Shown here: piece by piece, positions 1 to 7,094 of the stretch
Layout: every line of letters starts with the position of its first letter
Numbering within the stretch: position 1 is the stretch's first letter
Source of the DNA: Conexibacter sp. DBS9H8
GTDB taxonomy: Bacteria; Actinomycetota; Thermoleophilia; Solirubrobacterales; Solirubrobacteraceae
DNA: 64,000 nucleotides
Reading direction: 5' to 3'
Assembly (NCBI RefSeq): GCF_023330685.1
Contig: NZ_CP097128.1
Location: 434,001-498,000 of the forward strand
Program-made: the position numbers and the translations under genes
Notes under the pieces: generated by a model
The model's input: the letters and a program-made list of their open reading frames with translations, nothing else
Databases searched by the model: none
Told to the model about the DNA's origin: nothing

Positions 1-2
1 GT

Positions 3-338
3 CTTCGGATCTGCGCGATGCTCTCGCCGGTGCAGCGGCTGGCGTTCTCCGAGATCCGCGACAGCCTGGGAGTCTCGGATTCGGTGTTGAGCAAGCACCT
101 GTCCGCGCTCGCCGAGGCCGGGTACGTGGAGGTTCGCCGGGTGCGCGCGGGTGCGCGCTCCCGGCGACAGATCACGCTCACCAGGCCGGGGCGGGCCGCC
201 TTGCGTGGGCACCTGGCGGCCCTGAAAGCGATCGCCGCGGCGGCCGAAGCCACGATCGCCGAGGAGCCGTCCGGTACCCGTGCCGCGCAGCGCCACCAGG
301 CCCGTCGAGCGGTCTCCCTCGATCCCCGGATCGCGTAG
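3..338 (+). CDS. Winged-helix transcriptional regulator, 5' end cut by window
   Basis: The frame is open to the window edge. It encodes a small DNA-binding protein with a MarR/ArsR-like winged helix: a helix-turn-helix around DSLGVSDSVLSKHLSALAEAGYV, followed by a basic wing (VRRVRAGARSRRQITLT). Residues before the ATG at 18 (LRICA) fit the usual family start helix, so the true start is probably upstream. Regulators of this family often control adjacent ABC transporters, and an ABC ATPase fragment begins about 50 bases downstream. The family call is from motif recognition; the ligand is unknown. Confidence 0.75.
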   Translation, partial: LRICAMLSPVQRLAFSEIRDSLGVSDSVLSKHLSALAEAGYVEVRRVRAGARSRRQITLTRPGRAALRGHLAALKAIAAAAEATIAEEPSGTRAAQRHQARRAVSLDPRIA

Positions 339-388
339 GTAGCGAGTGCTGCGCGGGTGTTTTCGGGCCCAGCGTTCCGGGCGGGAAC

Positions 389-484
389 CTGGAGGTTCGA
401 GACCTATCAGTCGTCTACGGAGTGAGGAAGGCTGTGGATGGCATCAGCTTCCTTGTCGCGCGCGGCGAGGTTTTTGGTCTTCTG
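389..484 (+). pseudogene. ABC transporter ATP-binding protein, N-terminal fragment
   Basis: Thirty-two codons read like the start of an ABC ATPase: LEVRDLSVVYG, then KAVDGISF and GEVFGLL. The sequence leaves the family at the point where the Walker A loop (GPNGAGKTT) should follow, changing to DWREARP. It therefore cannot bind ATP and is a truncated remnant. It follows the winged-helix regulator, a common regulator-exporter pairing, so a deletion probably removed the rest. The 485-631 stretch shows no recognisable gene. Confidence 0.7.
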
Positions 485-631
485 GATTGGCGAGAGGCCC
501 GTCCCAGCTCTCACAGCAGTGGCTCCATCAACGGGGTCCGCTCATCCGCGCAAAGGGTGCATCTCGTTGGGAGCATTGCGATGCCTGTGCCGGAGCGAAA
601 GGGGGCCGGAGTCGGGCCGACACCCCCGCGG

Positions 632-800
632 TCAGCGTGGTCGGTAGACGTCGCTGCGATGTTCGACGCGAAGGACGATGACCTCGCGTGGGTCCTCGCG
701 GATCCGGTAGAGCACGCGGTAGGTACCGCGGCGTGCTGACCAGATCCCGGCCAGCTCACGACGGAGTTGCTCGCCGACTCTACGCGGCTCGCGGATCAAG
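632..800 (-). pseudogene. RelE/ParE-type toxin, C-terminal fragment
   Basis: Read on the minus strand, the last ~55 codons match the RelE toxin core: PRRVG, ELAGIWSARRGTYRVLYRI and RVEHRSDVYRPR. The usual N-terminal ~35 residues are missing and replaced in frame by MFS transporter sequence, so this is a fusion created by deletion. No antitoxin gene lies beside it. The key Arg-rich and YRVLYR strands remain, but loss of the first helix makes activity unlikely. Confidence 0.7.
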
Positions 801-1329
801 CTGGTGGTGACGAACAGGCCAAGGCCGTAGGCGGCGCGGACCCCGCCGAGATCGGTGAGCAGGGCGGCGAGGGGTAGCCGACGTCGACACCGATGATGGA
901 GACCACTGGGATCAAGGCGATGGTGGCCGCGCTGCGCTCCTCGGAGAGATGGTCGCGGGCGACGCCCATCATCAGCGCTGTCAGACCGAGCCCGACGCCT
1001 TGGGCGGTCCGGCCGACGAGCAGCCACGCGAACGGCAGCGGTAGCACCGTGAGCGCACTGTCAGCGACGACGACCGCCAGCGTGCCCAGAATCGTGCCGC
1101 GCCGATGTGAGCCAGCCTCGAGACGGCCGAGAACCGGCGTGGCGAGGGCGCCGCTCAACAGCGCGATGGTCAGCGTCCACTGCGCGCTGTCGAGTGAGAG
1201 GTGGAACGTAGTTGCGACACTGGTGATCAGCGGCGTCCCAAGGCTCGCGACCGCAGCTACGACCAGCGCGATGAACATCAGGGCGGGCACCAGCAGCCGC
1301 GCCTCGGAGTGCTCCCGGGTAGGCCTCAT
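801..1329 (-). pseudogene. MFS transporter N-terminal fragment, frameshifted and fused to RelE tail
   Basis: From an ATG at 1329 (minus) the product starts MRPTREHSEARLLVPALMF and continues through typical MFS helices: SLDSAQWTLTIALLSGALATP, the LGRLEAGSHRRG loop and a LLVGRTAQGVG segment. Around 870 the family similarity changes frame (LTDLGGVRAAYGLGLFVTT is in the next frame), then runs into the RelE fragment. About four transmembrane helices of the usual 12-14 survive. A perfect inverted repeat lies 60 bases upstream. Probably a dead exporter gene. Confidence 0.65.
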
Positions 1330-1391
1330 CGGTTGGCCCCGGTCGTGATGTAGTCCAACACGCCGGGACAGATGCAAGCCTGGCCCCCGCT

Positions 1392-1411
1392 CAGTGACCA
1401 TCCGGTCACTG
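1392..1411. promoter_or_regulatory. Inverted repeat, likely TetR-type operator
   Basis: The 20-bp element is CAGTGACC, four bases ATCC, then GGTCACTG. The 8-bp arms are perfect. It lies about 60 bases upstream of the ATG at 1329 of the MFS fragment, where a repressor-controlled promoter is expected. No intact partner regulator is visible next to it, which fits local gene decay. The operator role is inferred. Confidence 0.55.
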
Positions 1412-1900
1412 CTTCGGCCCTTCCCGATCTTCGCTGTCGAGCGCGGCGAGATGTTGCAGCGCCGGGAGATAGCCGCGTCTCCGAGTGCCATCGCAATGAC
1501 GGACCTCAGCAAGCCGGGCGAGCGCACCTCCCACCCGCTCCATTCATCGATTGTCGACGGTGGCGAACCTGAGCAGCGTTCGGTGACCAGACAGCCGACC
1601 AGGCCGCCATCGAGCGTCGCCTTGCCGAACGCCATCAGGACGGGTGCCACACCCGCAGCCGCCATTCCCAACCACCCAAGTGCCGCTCGCTCACGATCCA
1701 ACGAGCCAGCAATCCGCTCAACCTTGACAACGACCGGCTCGCCATTGATCGCCAGACGCTGGAGGACCGAAGCAGTATCCCGGACGGATACCGCTCATCC
1801 GCAGGGTGGCTCCCCGTCGCCAGTGCGCTCGTGTGGCTGAGCGGTGTGGATTCGCAAAGGCGATAATCGCCCGGAGGGGCGCCGTCCCCGAGAGGGAGTC
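1412..1900. other. No recognisable intact gene
   Basis: Several long frames cross this stretch but have the Arg/Pro/Ser-rich composition of frame shadows in GC-rich DNA. A minus-strand frame upstream of the MFS fragment (about 1350-1701) is open and in phase with it but shows no family I recognise. I see no RNA gene here. Confidence 0.4.
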
Positions 1901-1922
1901 GGTAAGACTGGCTAGTCTTACC
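1901..1922. promoter_or_regulatory. Palindromic operator at the AbrB/PIN toxin-antitoxin promoter
   Basis: Perfect 9-bp arms (GGTAAGACT and AGTCTTACC) are separated by GGCT and end 3 bases before the ATG at 1926. Toxin-antitoxin operons of this kind are usually autoregulated by the antitoxin or the complex. The position over the start region fits that role. Confidence 0.65.
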
Positions 1923-1925
1923 AGC

Positions 1926-2141
1926 ATGAGAGTCACCCAAAAGGGACAGGTCACGATCCCGCTTGAGGTTCGTCGCGCGCTCGGGATCGCACCGGGGACC
2001 GAGGTTCGCTTCGAGCTCGACAACGGCACTGCCAGGCTGGTTCCCGACCGTGAACGAGCCGCAGAAGAAATCGCCCGTATCCGCGGCGCCGGCGACATCG
2101 AGCTGAGCACTGACGAGATCCTTGCGCTGACTCGCAGGTGA
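1926..2141 (+). CDS. AbrB/MazE-type antitoxin
   Basis: A 71-residue protein with the SpoVT/AbrB swapped-hairpin DNA-binding fold: VTQKGQVTIPLEVRRALGI, then PGTEVRFEL and LVPDRE. The C-terminal tail (ELSTDEILALTRR) is the usual toxin-binding segment. The ATG at 1926 is chosen because the fold starts immediately there and the operator palindrome ends just before it. Its stop overlaps the GTG of the PIN-domain toxin, so the two are translationally coupled. It should neutralise that toxin and repress the operon. Confidence 0.85.
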   Translation: MRVTQKGQVTIPLEVRRALGIAPGTEVRFELDNGTARLVPDRERAAEEIARIRGAGDIELSTDEILALTRR

Positions 2142-2548
2142 GCGCGACCGCAGGCACGGTGGTGGACAGCAGCGTTCTGCTGGACGTGTTCACCGAGGAT
2201 GAGACCTGGATTGCTTGGTCACAAGCCCGATTGACGGAGGCCGCAGAGCGCGGGGCGCTGGTGCTCAACGCCGTCGTGCTGGCCGAGATCGCTCCTCGCT
2301 TCTCGCGTGTCGAGCAGCTGCGCGACGCGCTGCCGTCGATGTGCGTCATCGAAGAGATCCCACTGGCTGCCAGCTTCCTGGCCGGTCATGCTCACGCCGA
2401 GCACCGCCGCGCCGGCGGTAGCCGCCAGGCGATTCTGCCGGACTTCCTGATCGGAGCTCATGCAGCCGTGACCGGCCGCCCGTTGCTTACACGAGACCCG
2501 ACCCGCATCGCGCGCTACATCCCGGGGGCCGACCTCATCTCACCCTGA
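2138..2548 (+). CDS. PIN-domain ribonuclease toxin (VapC family)
   Basis: A 136-residue PIN protein. Acidic metal-binding residues are placed as in VapC: VVDSSVLLDVF near the N-terminus, a glutamate in NAVVLAEIAP, ILPDFLIGAHA in the middle, and LLTRDP near the end. VapC toxins cleave specific RNAs such as tRNA or rRNA, using Mg or Mn. It starts at a GTG overlapping the antitoxin stop. Pairing a VapC-like toxin with an AbrB antitoxin is the common arrangement. The gene looks intact; its RNA target cannot be read from sequence. Confidence 0.85.
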   Translation: MSATAGTVVDSSVLLDVFTEDETWIAWSQARLTEAAERGALVLNAVVLAEIAPRFSRVEQLRDALPSMCVIEEIPLAASFLAGHAHAEHRRAGGSRQAILPDFLIGAHAAVTGRPLLTRDPTRIARYIPGADLISP

Positions 2549-2630
2549 GCCACGGCTGCTCGGTCGCCCAATGCGCTCGTGCGGTTCTCAACGCGGCCCG
2601 AAGGAAAGCGGTCGTGCAAGAGCCCCCGCT

Positions 2631-2647
2631 TTGTAGCTGTATTACAA
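2631..2647. promoter_or_regulatory. AT-rich palindrome upstream of RHH antitoxin
   Basis: TTGTA, seven bases, TACAA, with an inner perfect TGTA-T-TACA. It lies 9 bases before the ATG at 2656. The AT-rich patch stands out from the GC-rich surroundings and probably combines the promoter with the binding site of the ribbon-helix-helix protein encoded downstream. Confidence 0.5.
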
Positions 2648-2655
2648 TATTGCCG

Positions 2656-2916
2656 ATGGATGAGACAGTGGATGGGGCTCCCGTCAGCGAGGAGCAGATC
2701 GCGAGATGGCAGCAGCAGGCGGCAGCCGGGCTCGACGTTGATGGCCTGCGCCGTCGCGGACGACCGCGACTCGGCACGTCAGGGGAGAGCCCGGTCATCC
2801 CGGTGAGGATGGACGCAGAACTACTCGAGGCGCTCAACGAGCGGGCCTCCCGTGACGGTGTGAGCCGCTCTGAAGCGATTCGCGAAGCCGTGCGCGCCTG
2901 GACTCACGCCGCGTAG
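2656..2916 (+). CDS. Ribbon-helix-helix (CopG-type) antitoxin
   Basis: An 86-residue protein. The C-terminal half is a ribbon-helix-helix: VIPVRMDAELLEALNERA, then DGVSRSEAIREAVRAW. The N-terminal region (SEEQIARWQQQAAAG, GRPRLG) is the linker often seen in CopG antitoxins of actinobacterial toxin pairs. ATG 2656 is chosen over upstream starts because the palindromic promoter lies just before it. The stop TAG overlaps the GTG of the next gene by one base. It should act as both repressor and antitoxin. Confidence 0.75.
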   Translation: MDETVDGAPVSEEQIARWQQQAAAGLDVDGLRRRGRPRLGTSGESPVIPVRMDAELLEALNERASRDGVSRSEAIREAVRAWTHAA

Positions 2917-3156
2917 TGCAGATCCACCGATCCGCGCTCGCGCACGACATCGATCCGAACGACGCGATCTGCGCAGCGGAGAACTGGTTCTTTCGCCGCG
3001 CCGCATAACGACGATAGCCCGATGCCCGAGTTCCGGCTCGGGTTTGACCAGCACGGCCGCCTGCTCGAACTCGTCGTCCTCAAGTTCGACAGCGGCAACG
3101 AGTTGCTGATCCACGCGATGAAGGCCCGCCGGCAGTACTGGGACCTACTCCCCTGA
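2916..3156 (+). pseudogene. Small toxin partner of the RHH antitoxin, frameshifted
   Basis: The first frame reads HRSALAHDIDPNDAICAAENWFF and soon meets TAA. The second frame resumes as NDDSPMPEFRLGFDQHGRLLE, then VVLKFDSG and ELLIHAMKARRQYWDLLP. Together they give an ~80-residue toxin-like protein often found next to RHH antitoxins. The span is one base longer than a multiple of three; an extra T in the TTT run near 2991 restores the frame when removed. Either the toxin is inactivated or this is a homopolymer sequencing error. Confidence 0.65.
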
Positions 3157-3660
3157 CCAGCCCGCATTCTTCGCTTCCGGCCAGCGCCGACCGGGCCACA
3201 CGACGAGTGCCTTTCACTGCTCGGCTGACAGCTACCGCGCGATCGCAAGGGCGACGAGCCATCAAGGCTAGCGGCAGGAGTCTTGACGACTGCTTTCCGC
3301 GTTCAGAGATCCGTTCACTCGCGGGGGTTGGCGCGGGACGATGGCGAGGTATTCGTGTTGAGCGACACGTTCGATGGTGACCATTTGAGACGCGAACGCC
3401 ATTGAGCGTGGTGATGCGGTCACCGGCTGATGTCGGTGGACGTCAGCGTCATAGTGATGATCGCCTGAATCGCGGTGTTCGTCCGCAATTTGCGTGCGCG
3501 GATCGCTGCCTGTCGCGTCACCGGGAATGCTGACGATCACCATCGTGGTGGCGCCGTTCACGGGTGCGGTCGGGGTCTGATATTGCTCCCAACACGAGTT
3601 GCCCCTGGCTGCCGCGCGGTGGTCGTGCGAGCCTGGACCAGGGGATGATCGAGGTGCGAT
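3157..3660. other. No recognisable gene
   Basis: No frame here has convincing family similarity. A 44-codon minus-strand frame ending at 3268 has normal composition but no match I recognise. The stretch precedes the zinc-finger/HTH gene and may hold the end of a mobile element; I did not find terminal inverted repeats. Confidence 0.35.
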
Positions 3661-4245
3661 GTGAGCGTGATGGCGATGACCGTGGAATCGGCGGTGGTCG
3701 AGGCCGATCTGGCCGCCGGGCGTCTGTGCTGCCCGGGCTGCGACGGGCCGCTGTCGCGGTGGGGGTTCGCGCGCGAGCGCACGGTTCGCCTGCTTCACGA
3801 GACCCGCTCGCTGCGCCCACGGCGGGTGTATTGCCGGCGCTGCGAGCAGACGCACGTGTTGCTGCCGGCTTGGGCGGTTGCGCGTCGGCGCGACGGTGCG
3901 GAGGTGATCGGCCGAGCGCTGCTGGCCAGGGCCAACGGGCAGGGGCACCGCACGATCGCGACCACGCTGCAGCGACCACCCGGGACGGTGCGCGGGTGGC
4001 TGCGGACCTTCGCGCGTCGCGCCGAACCAGTCGCCGCGACAGCCCGGCTCTGGACGCGTGCACTCGAGCCCTCAGCCGATCACCCATTCACGGCGGGGTC
4101 GCCGTTCGTGCAGGCCGTCGACGCGCTCGGCTGCGCCGCCCGAGCGTGCCGTCTGCGGCTCGAGATCACGGCGTCGCCGTGGGAGCTCGCCGTCGCGTTG
4201 ACGGGCCTGTTGCACGGGCGCCCGCGCGACCCGCCCGGATTCTGA
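3661..4245 (+). CDS. Zinc-finger/HTH protein resembling DUF6431 family
   Basis: A 194-residue protein with paired cysteines (LCCPGCDGPLSRWGF and YCRRCEQTHVLLPAW) that should form a zinc ribbon. A helix-turn-helix follows (QGHRTIATTLQRPPGTVRGWLRTF). This layout resembles DUF6431 proteins, which often lie beside recombinases or transposases; here a tyrosine recombinase follows within 325 bases. It is probably a DNA-binding accessory of a mobile element. The C-terminus is weakly conserved, and similarity may continue in another frame after 4180. Confidence 0.5.
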   Translation: MSVMAMTVESAVVEADLAAGRLCCPGCDGPLSRWGFARERTVRLLHETRSLRPRRVYCRRCEQTHVLLPAWAVARRRDGAEVIGRALLARANGQGHRTIATTLQRPPGTVRGWLRTFARRAEPVAATARLWTRALEPSADHPFTAGSPFVQAVDALGCAARACRLRLEITASPWELAVALTGLLHGRPRDPPGF

Positions 4246-4569
4246 GGACACCGGGTCGCGGCCGCTACGCGCGAGTGGGTCGCATGCTCGCCAGACCGCT
4301 GCCGCCCACCAATGACGTCTCGCGAGCCCCCGGCCGCTGTCGCGGCGAGCATCACCAGCCAGAGCGCAGCGGTCTCAACGCGCGACGCACAACGACACGC
4401 CCATGACCCTTACCGTCTCGATGCTGTCGTTCCTCGGGACCCAGCCCCGCCGGAAGACCCTTTGGTCGTTTGGTCGTTCGTTCCCCAGATCATCGTCCTC
4501 GATGGCGCCGTCATCACCATCCAGCGTGTCCGTCAACAGGTATTCGTCCGTCGTGCCAAGGAGGGCCTC
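4246..4569. other. Spacer, no clear gene
   Basis: Frames here are mostly shadow-like. One frame reads into the recombinase start, but a strong Shine-Dalgarno (AAGGAGG at about 4558) sits just upstream of the ATG at 4570, so the spacer is treated as non-coding. Confidence 0.4.
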
Positions 4570-5277
4570 ATGGAGTCTGTACCACTGTTGGATTGCGCTG
4601 GTAGGCATAGGTCGCCTGCGACCACGTCCAGCTTCCACGAGGGGCTGCCACCCAGGAACAAGGGCCTGCGGTATCCGCCGGACCCGCCGACCGTCGAAGA
4701 GATCGTCGCGGTCATGCGCGCCGCCGGCGACAGCGCCGAGGGGGTCCGGCTACGCAGCATCATCGTCGTGCTGTGGCGTGCCGGGCTTCGGATCAGCGAG
4801 GCGCTGGCGCTCAGCGAGACCGATTTGGATCCAGTACGCGGCTCGCTGCTCGTCCGCCACGGTAAGGGCGACAAGCGCCGCGAGGTCGGAATGGATCGCT
4901 GGGCGTGGTCGCACATGGACCCGTGGCTGGAACTCAGGAAAGATTTACCGGTCGGCCGGTGATTCTGCGTTGTGCGGGGTCCGACACGGGGCCGGCCATG
5001 CGCAACGGCCGGCATCCGTGCGCAACTCCACCATGTTGCTGCGACGGCGGGTGTTCGGCGTCGGTTCGCGCCTCATCAGCTCCGGCATGCGCATGCGGTT
5101 GAGATGTCACGGGAGGGCATCTCGCTGATCGTGATCCAGAGACAGCTCGGCCATGCGGATCTGGCGATCACCTCGCGGTATCTGCGCGGGATCGATAGCA
5201 CCGAGATCATCGCTGCCGTTCACGAGAGGCCCGCGCCAATGGTCCCCGCAGACCCGCTGATGGTTCCTCGCCGCTGA
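4570..5277 (+). pseudogene. Tyrosine recombinase/integrase with in-frame TGA
   Basis: From the ATG at 4570, with a good Shine-Dalgarno, the frame runs NKGLRYPPDPPTVEEI, then AGLRISEALALSETDLD (catalytic Arg) and GKGDKRREV. It meets TGA at 4960-4962, and the same frame continues as FCVVRGPTRGRP, HQLRHAHAVEM (His-x-x-Arg), LGHADLAITSRYL (His and Tyr) to 5277. All catalytic residues are present, and the stop replaces one codon within LPVGR-x-FCVVRG. A point nonsense mutation is the simplest reading. It lies beside the DUF6431-like protein, forming a mobile-element pair. Confidence 0.75.
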
Positions 5278-5390
5278 TCGACCGCTTCGGGCTGGCGCAC
5301 GACCCAGGTGCATCTGCAAGGCCACGCGCCGGCCCGGTGCTGCAGTGACACTCGATGCATGCCGCCGCTGCCGGTAACGTGACCATCGAG

Positions 5391-5687
5391 ATGGCTGTCG
5401 CAGACCTTGATGCAATCCGGCGGCGTCGGAGCGAGATCCTGGACCGTGCCTCAGAGCATGGCGCCCGGAACGTTCGCGTGTTCGGGTCCGCCGCTCGCGG
5501 TGACACCGGGCCGGCAAGCGACGTGGACCTCCTCGTCGAGATGGAGCCCGGCCGAAGCATGCTGGACTTCGTTGGGCTATGGCAGGAACTGGAGGACCTG
5601 CTCGGTCGGAAGGTTGATCTCGTCAGTGAGGGTGGGATCAGCCCCTACCTACGCGAGAAGATCCTGTCCGAAGCCATCGCGCTGTGA
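5391..5687 (+). CDS. mntA: MNT-type nucleotidyltransferase antitoxin (MntA-like)
   Basis: A ~98-residue minimal nucleotidyltransferase with the signature GSAARGDTGPASDVDLLVEM (GS-x10-D-x-D), which positions two catalytic aspartates for Mg-NTP. In MntA/HepT modules it adds AMP groups to the HEPN toxin and silences it. ATG 5391 gives the usual short lead helix; GTG 5379 and ATG 5355 are possible in-frame alternatives. Its stop overlaps the GTG of the HEPN gene. The gene appears intact. Confidence 0.85.
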   Translation: MAVADLDAIRRRRSEILDRASEHGARNVRVFGSAARGDTGPASDVDLLVEMEPGRSMLDFVGLWQELEDLLGRKVDLVSEGGISPYLREKILSEAIAL

Positions 5688-6022
5688 ACAGCCAGCGCGC
5701 CTACCTCCTACATGCCCTCGACGCGATCGACGCCGTAATCGAATACACCCAAGACGGCCGCGACGCGTTCTTCGCCGATCGGAAGACGCAAGACGCGGTC
5801 ATCCGCAACGTCGAGATCCTCGGCCAGGCCGTCAAGGGCCTTTCAACACAAACCCGGGCATACGATGACTCAGTCCCCTGGCGGCAGATCGCGGGGATGC
5901 GCGACAAGCTCATCCACGAATACTTCGGCGTTGACCTCGCCCTGGTCTGGGACGTCGTCGAACGTGAACTTCCAGTACTGCGCCTCAAAATCGCCATGCT
6001 GCAGGAAGGCCTCCCCGACTAA
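5684..6022 (+). CDS. hepT: HEPN-domain ribonuclease toxin (HepT, DUF86)
   Basis: A 112-residue all-helical HEPN protein with the catalytic R-x4-H-x-Y motif in GMRDKLIHEYFG. It also has the family segment NVEILGQAVKGLS and ends in a typical DUF86 tail. HepT toxins cleave RNA and are blocked by AMPylation by the partner MNT protein encoded immediately upstream. It starts at a GTG that overlaps the mntA-like stop. It appears intact, so this module is probably functional. Confidence 0.88.
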   Translation: MNSQRAYLLHALDAIDAVIEYTQDGRDAFFADRKTQDAVIRNVEILGQAVKGLSTQTRAYDDSVPWRQIAGMRDKLIHEYFGVDLALVWDVVERELPVLRLKIAMLQEGLPD

Positions 6023-6113
6023 GCCGAACTATCCGCACCACCCGCTCGGTCGCCAAACAACTCGCTTCTTCTGGAGACCGGTCGACGTGGAAGCAATCGT
6101 GTCGTGCGAGCTG

Positions 6114-6132
6114 GTAGCACTTCTGCTACGAT
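6114..6132 (+). promoter_or_regulatory. Operator and leaderless -10 of the Phd/PIN module
   Basis: GTAGCA-CTTC-TGCTAC is a perfect 6-4-6 inverted repeat at 6114-6129. It overlaps a -10-like TACGAT at 6127-6132, seven bases before the GTG at 6140, so the transcript is probably leaderless. Phd-type antitoxins bind such palindromes. A 12-bp core copy (AGCACTTCTGCT) recurs at 7037-7048, upstream of the methyltransferase. Confidence 0.6.
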
Positions 6133-6139
6133 TAGTGGC

Positions 6140-6385
6140 GTGACCACTATCCAGCAGAAGCAGCTCCGTAACGAGGTTGGCGATGTGCTTCGTCGTGCCG
6201 AGGCGGGAGAGGAGTTCATTGTCACCGTCGCCGGGCGTCCGGTTGCGCAGATCGGACCGCTGCAGCGCGACACCTGGGTACCCACGAGGCGGCTGCAGGA
6301 TCTACTCAAGCTGCCGGCGGATCCAGCCCTGGCGGCCGACCTCGACATCTTCAAAGCCGGCTTGTCCGATCCGTGGAGCGGCTGA
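6140..6385 (+). CDS. Phd/YefM-type antitoxin
   Basis: An 81-residue protein beginning VTTIQQKQLRNEVGDVLRRAEAGEEFIVTVAGRP, the Phd/YefM DNA-binding fold (first residue read as Met). The C-terminal part (LLKLPADPALAADLDIF) is the flexible toxin-binding tail. The GTG at 6140 is chosen because the family fold begins there and a -10 lies seven bases before it. It overlaps the following PIN toxin gene by 13 bases. It is the likely repressor of its own operon. Confidence 0.82.
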   Translation: MTTIQQKQLRNEVGDVLRRAEAGEEFIVTVAGRPVAQIGPLQRDTWVPTRRLQDLLKLPADPALAADLDIFKAGLSDPWSG

Positions 6386-6753
6386 TTCTTGACACCTCGG
6401 TGCTGATCGACCCGGTCGATCTGCCCGAGGATGCCCAGGCGGCGATCAGCGCGGTCTCCATCGCCGAACTGCACTTCGGGCTGCTGGTCGCCGACGAGAC
6501 CACGCGCCCGTTGCGCGCCGCGCGACTCGGACTGATCGAGTCCCGCTTCACCCCGCTACCGCTCGATGACAAGGTCGCTCGCGAATGGGGGCGCCTCCAA
6601 GCAGCCGTCGCGTCGCGCGACGCGAACCCGCGCAAACGCTCAGCCGACCTGGCGATCGCAGCAACAGCAAACGTTCACGAGGCGACCCTCCTGACGCGCA
6701 ACCTCAAAGACTTCACAATCATCGAGGACCTCCTACGCGTCTCGGGCGTCTGA
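6373..6753 (+). CDS. PIN-domain ribonuclease toxin (VapC family)
   Basis: A 126-residue PIN protein: MERLILDTSVLIDP carries the first aspartate, ISAVSIAELHFGLL the glutamate, KRSADLAIAATA the third acidic site, and LLTRNLKDF the last. It forms a coupled pair with the overlapping Phd-like antitoxin. It is predicted to cleave RNA with a divalent metal. All acidic positions seen in active VapC proteins are present. Confidence 0.86.
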   Translation: MERLILDTSVLIDPVDLPEDAQAAISAVSIAELHFGLLVADETTRPLRAARLGLIESRFTPLPLDDKVAREWGRLQAAVASRDANPRKRSADLAIAATANVHEATLLTRNLKDFTIIEDLLRVSGV

Positions 6754-7094
6754 GCCGTCGCCATGTGAGACACCAGCGCGCGCTAACCGCCGCGAGCGCT
6801 TTTGCAGTTGCCACCGTTCCGCGGCAACGAGTGGATTGGCGACATCTCGATCGTCGCTCCCACGCAGCCGGCGCTTCCGGCATGGTTTCCATCGCGGCGG
6901 GATGTGTGTATGCACAACGGAGGGCCGCGAAGCGGCCTGCTTGCGTGACGGCGACTCCGTCCTGCCTACGGGGACGACGATGATTCACGATTCTCGGGCC
7001 GTCGGATCAAGCGACGCTCCCCCTGATCGCCTCAGCAGCACTTCTGCTTGCGTTGGTTGCAGCAAGCCGTGCCGTCGTCTCTACTCTCCGGCCG
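6754..7094. other. Intergenic region with small hairpin
   Basis: No gene is recognisable. A perfect hairpin, GGCCGC-GAA-GCGGCC, lies at 6923-6937 and could help end transcription of the toxin-antitoxin operon, although no T tract follows. A partial copy of the upstream Phd operator core is at 7037-7048. Confidence 0.4.

Noticed and set aside
4960..4962. TGA read as selenocysteine in the tyrosine recombinase
   Set aside because: Recombinases are not selenoproteins and no SECIS-like hairpin was noticed; a nonsense mutation is simpler.
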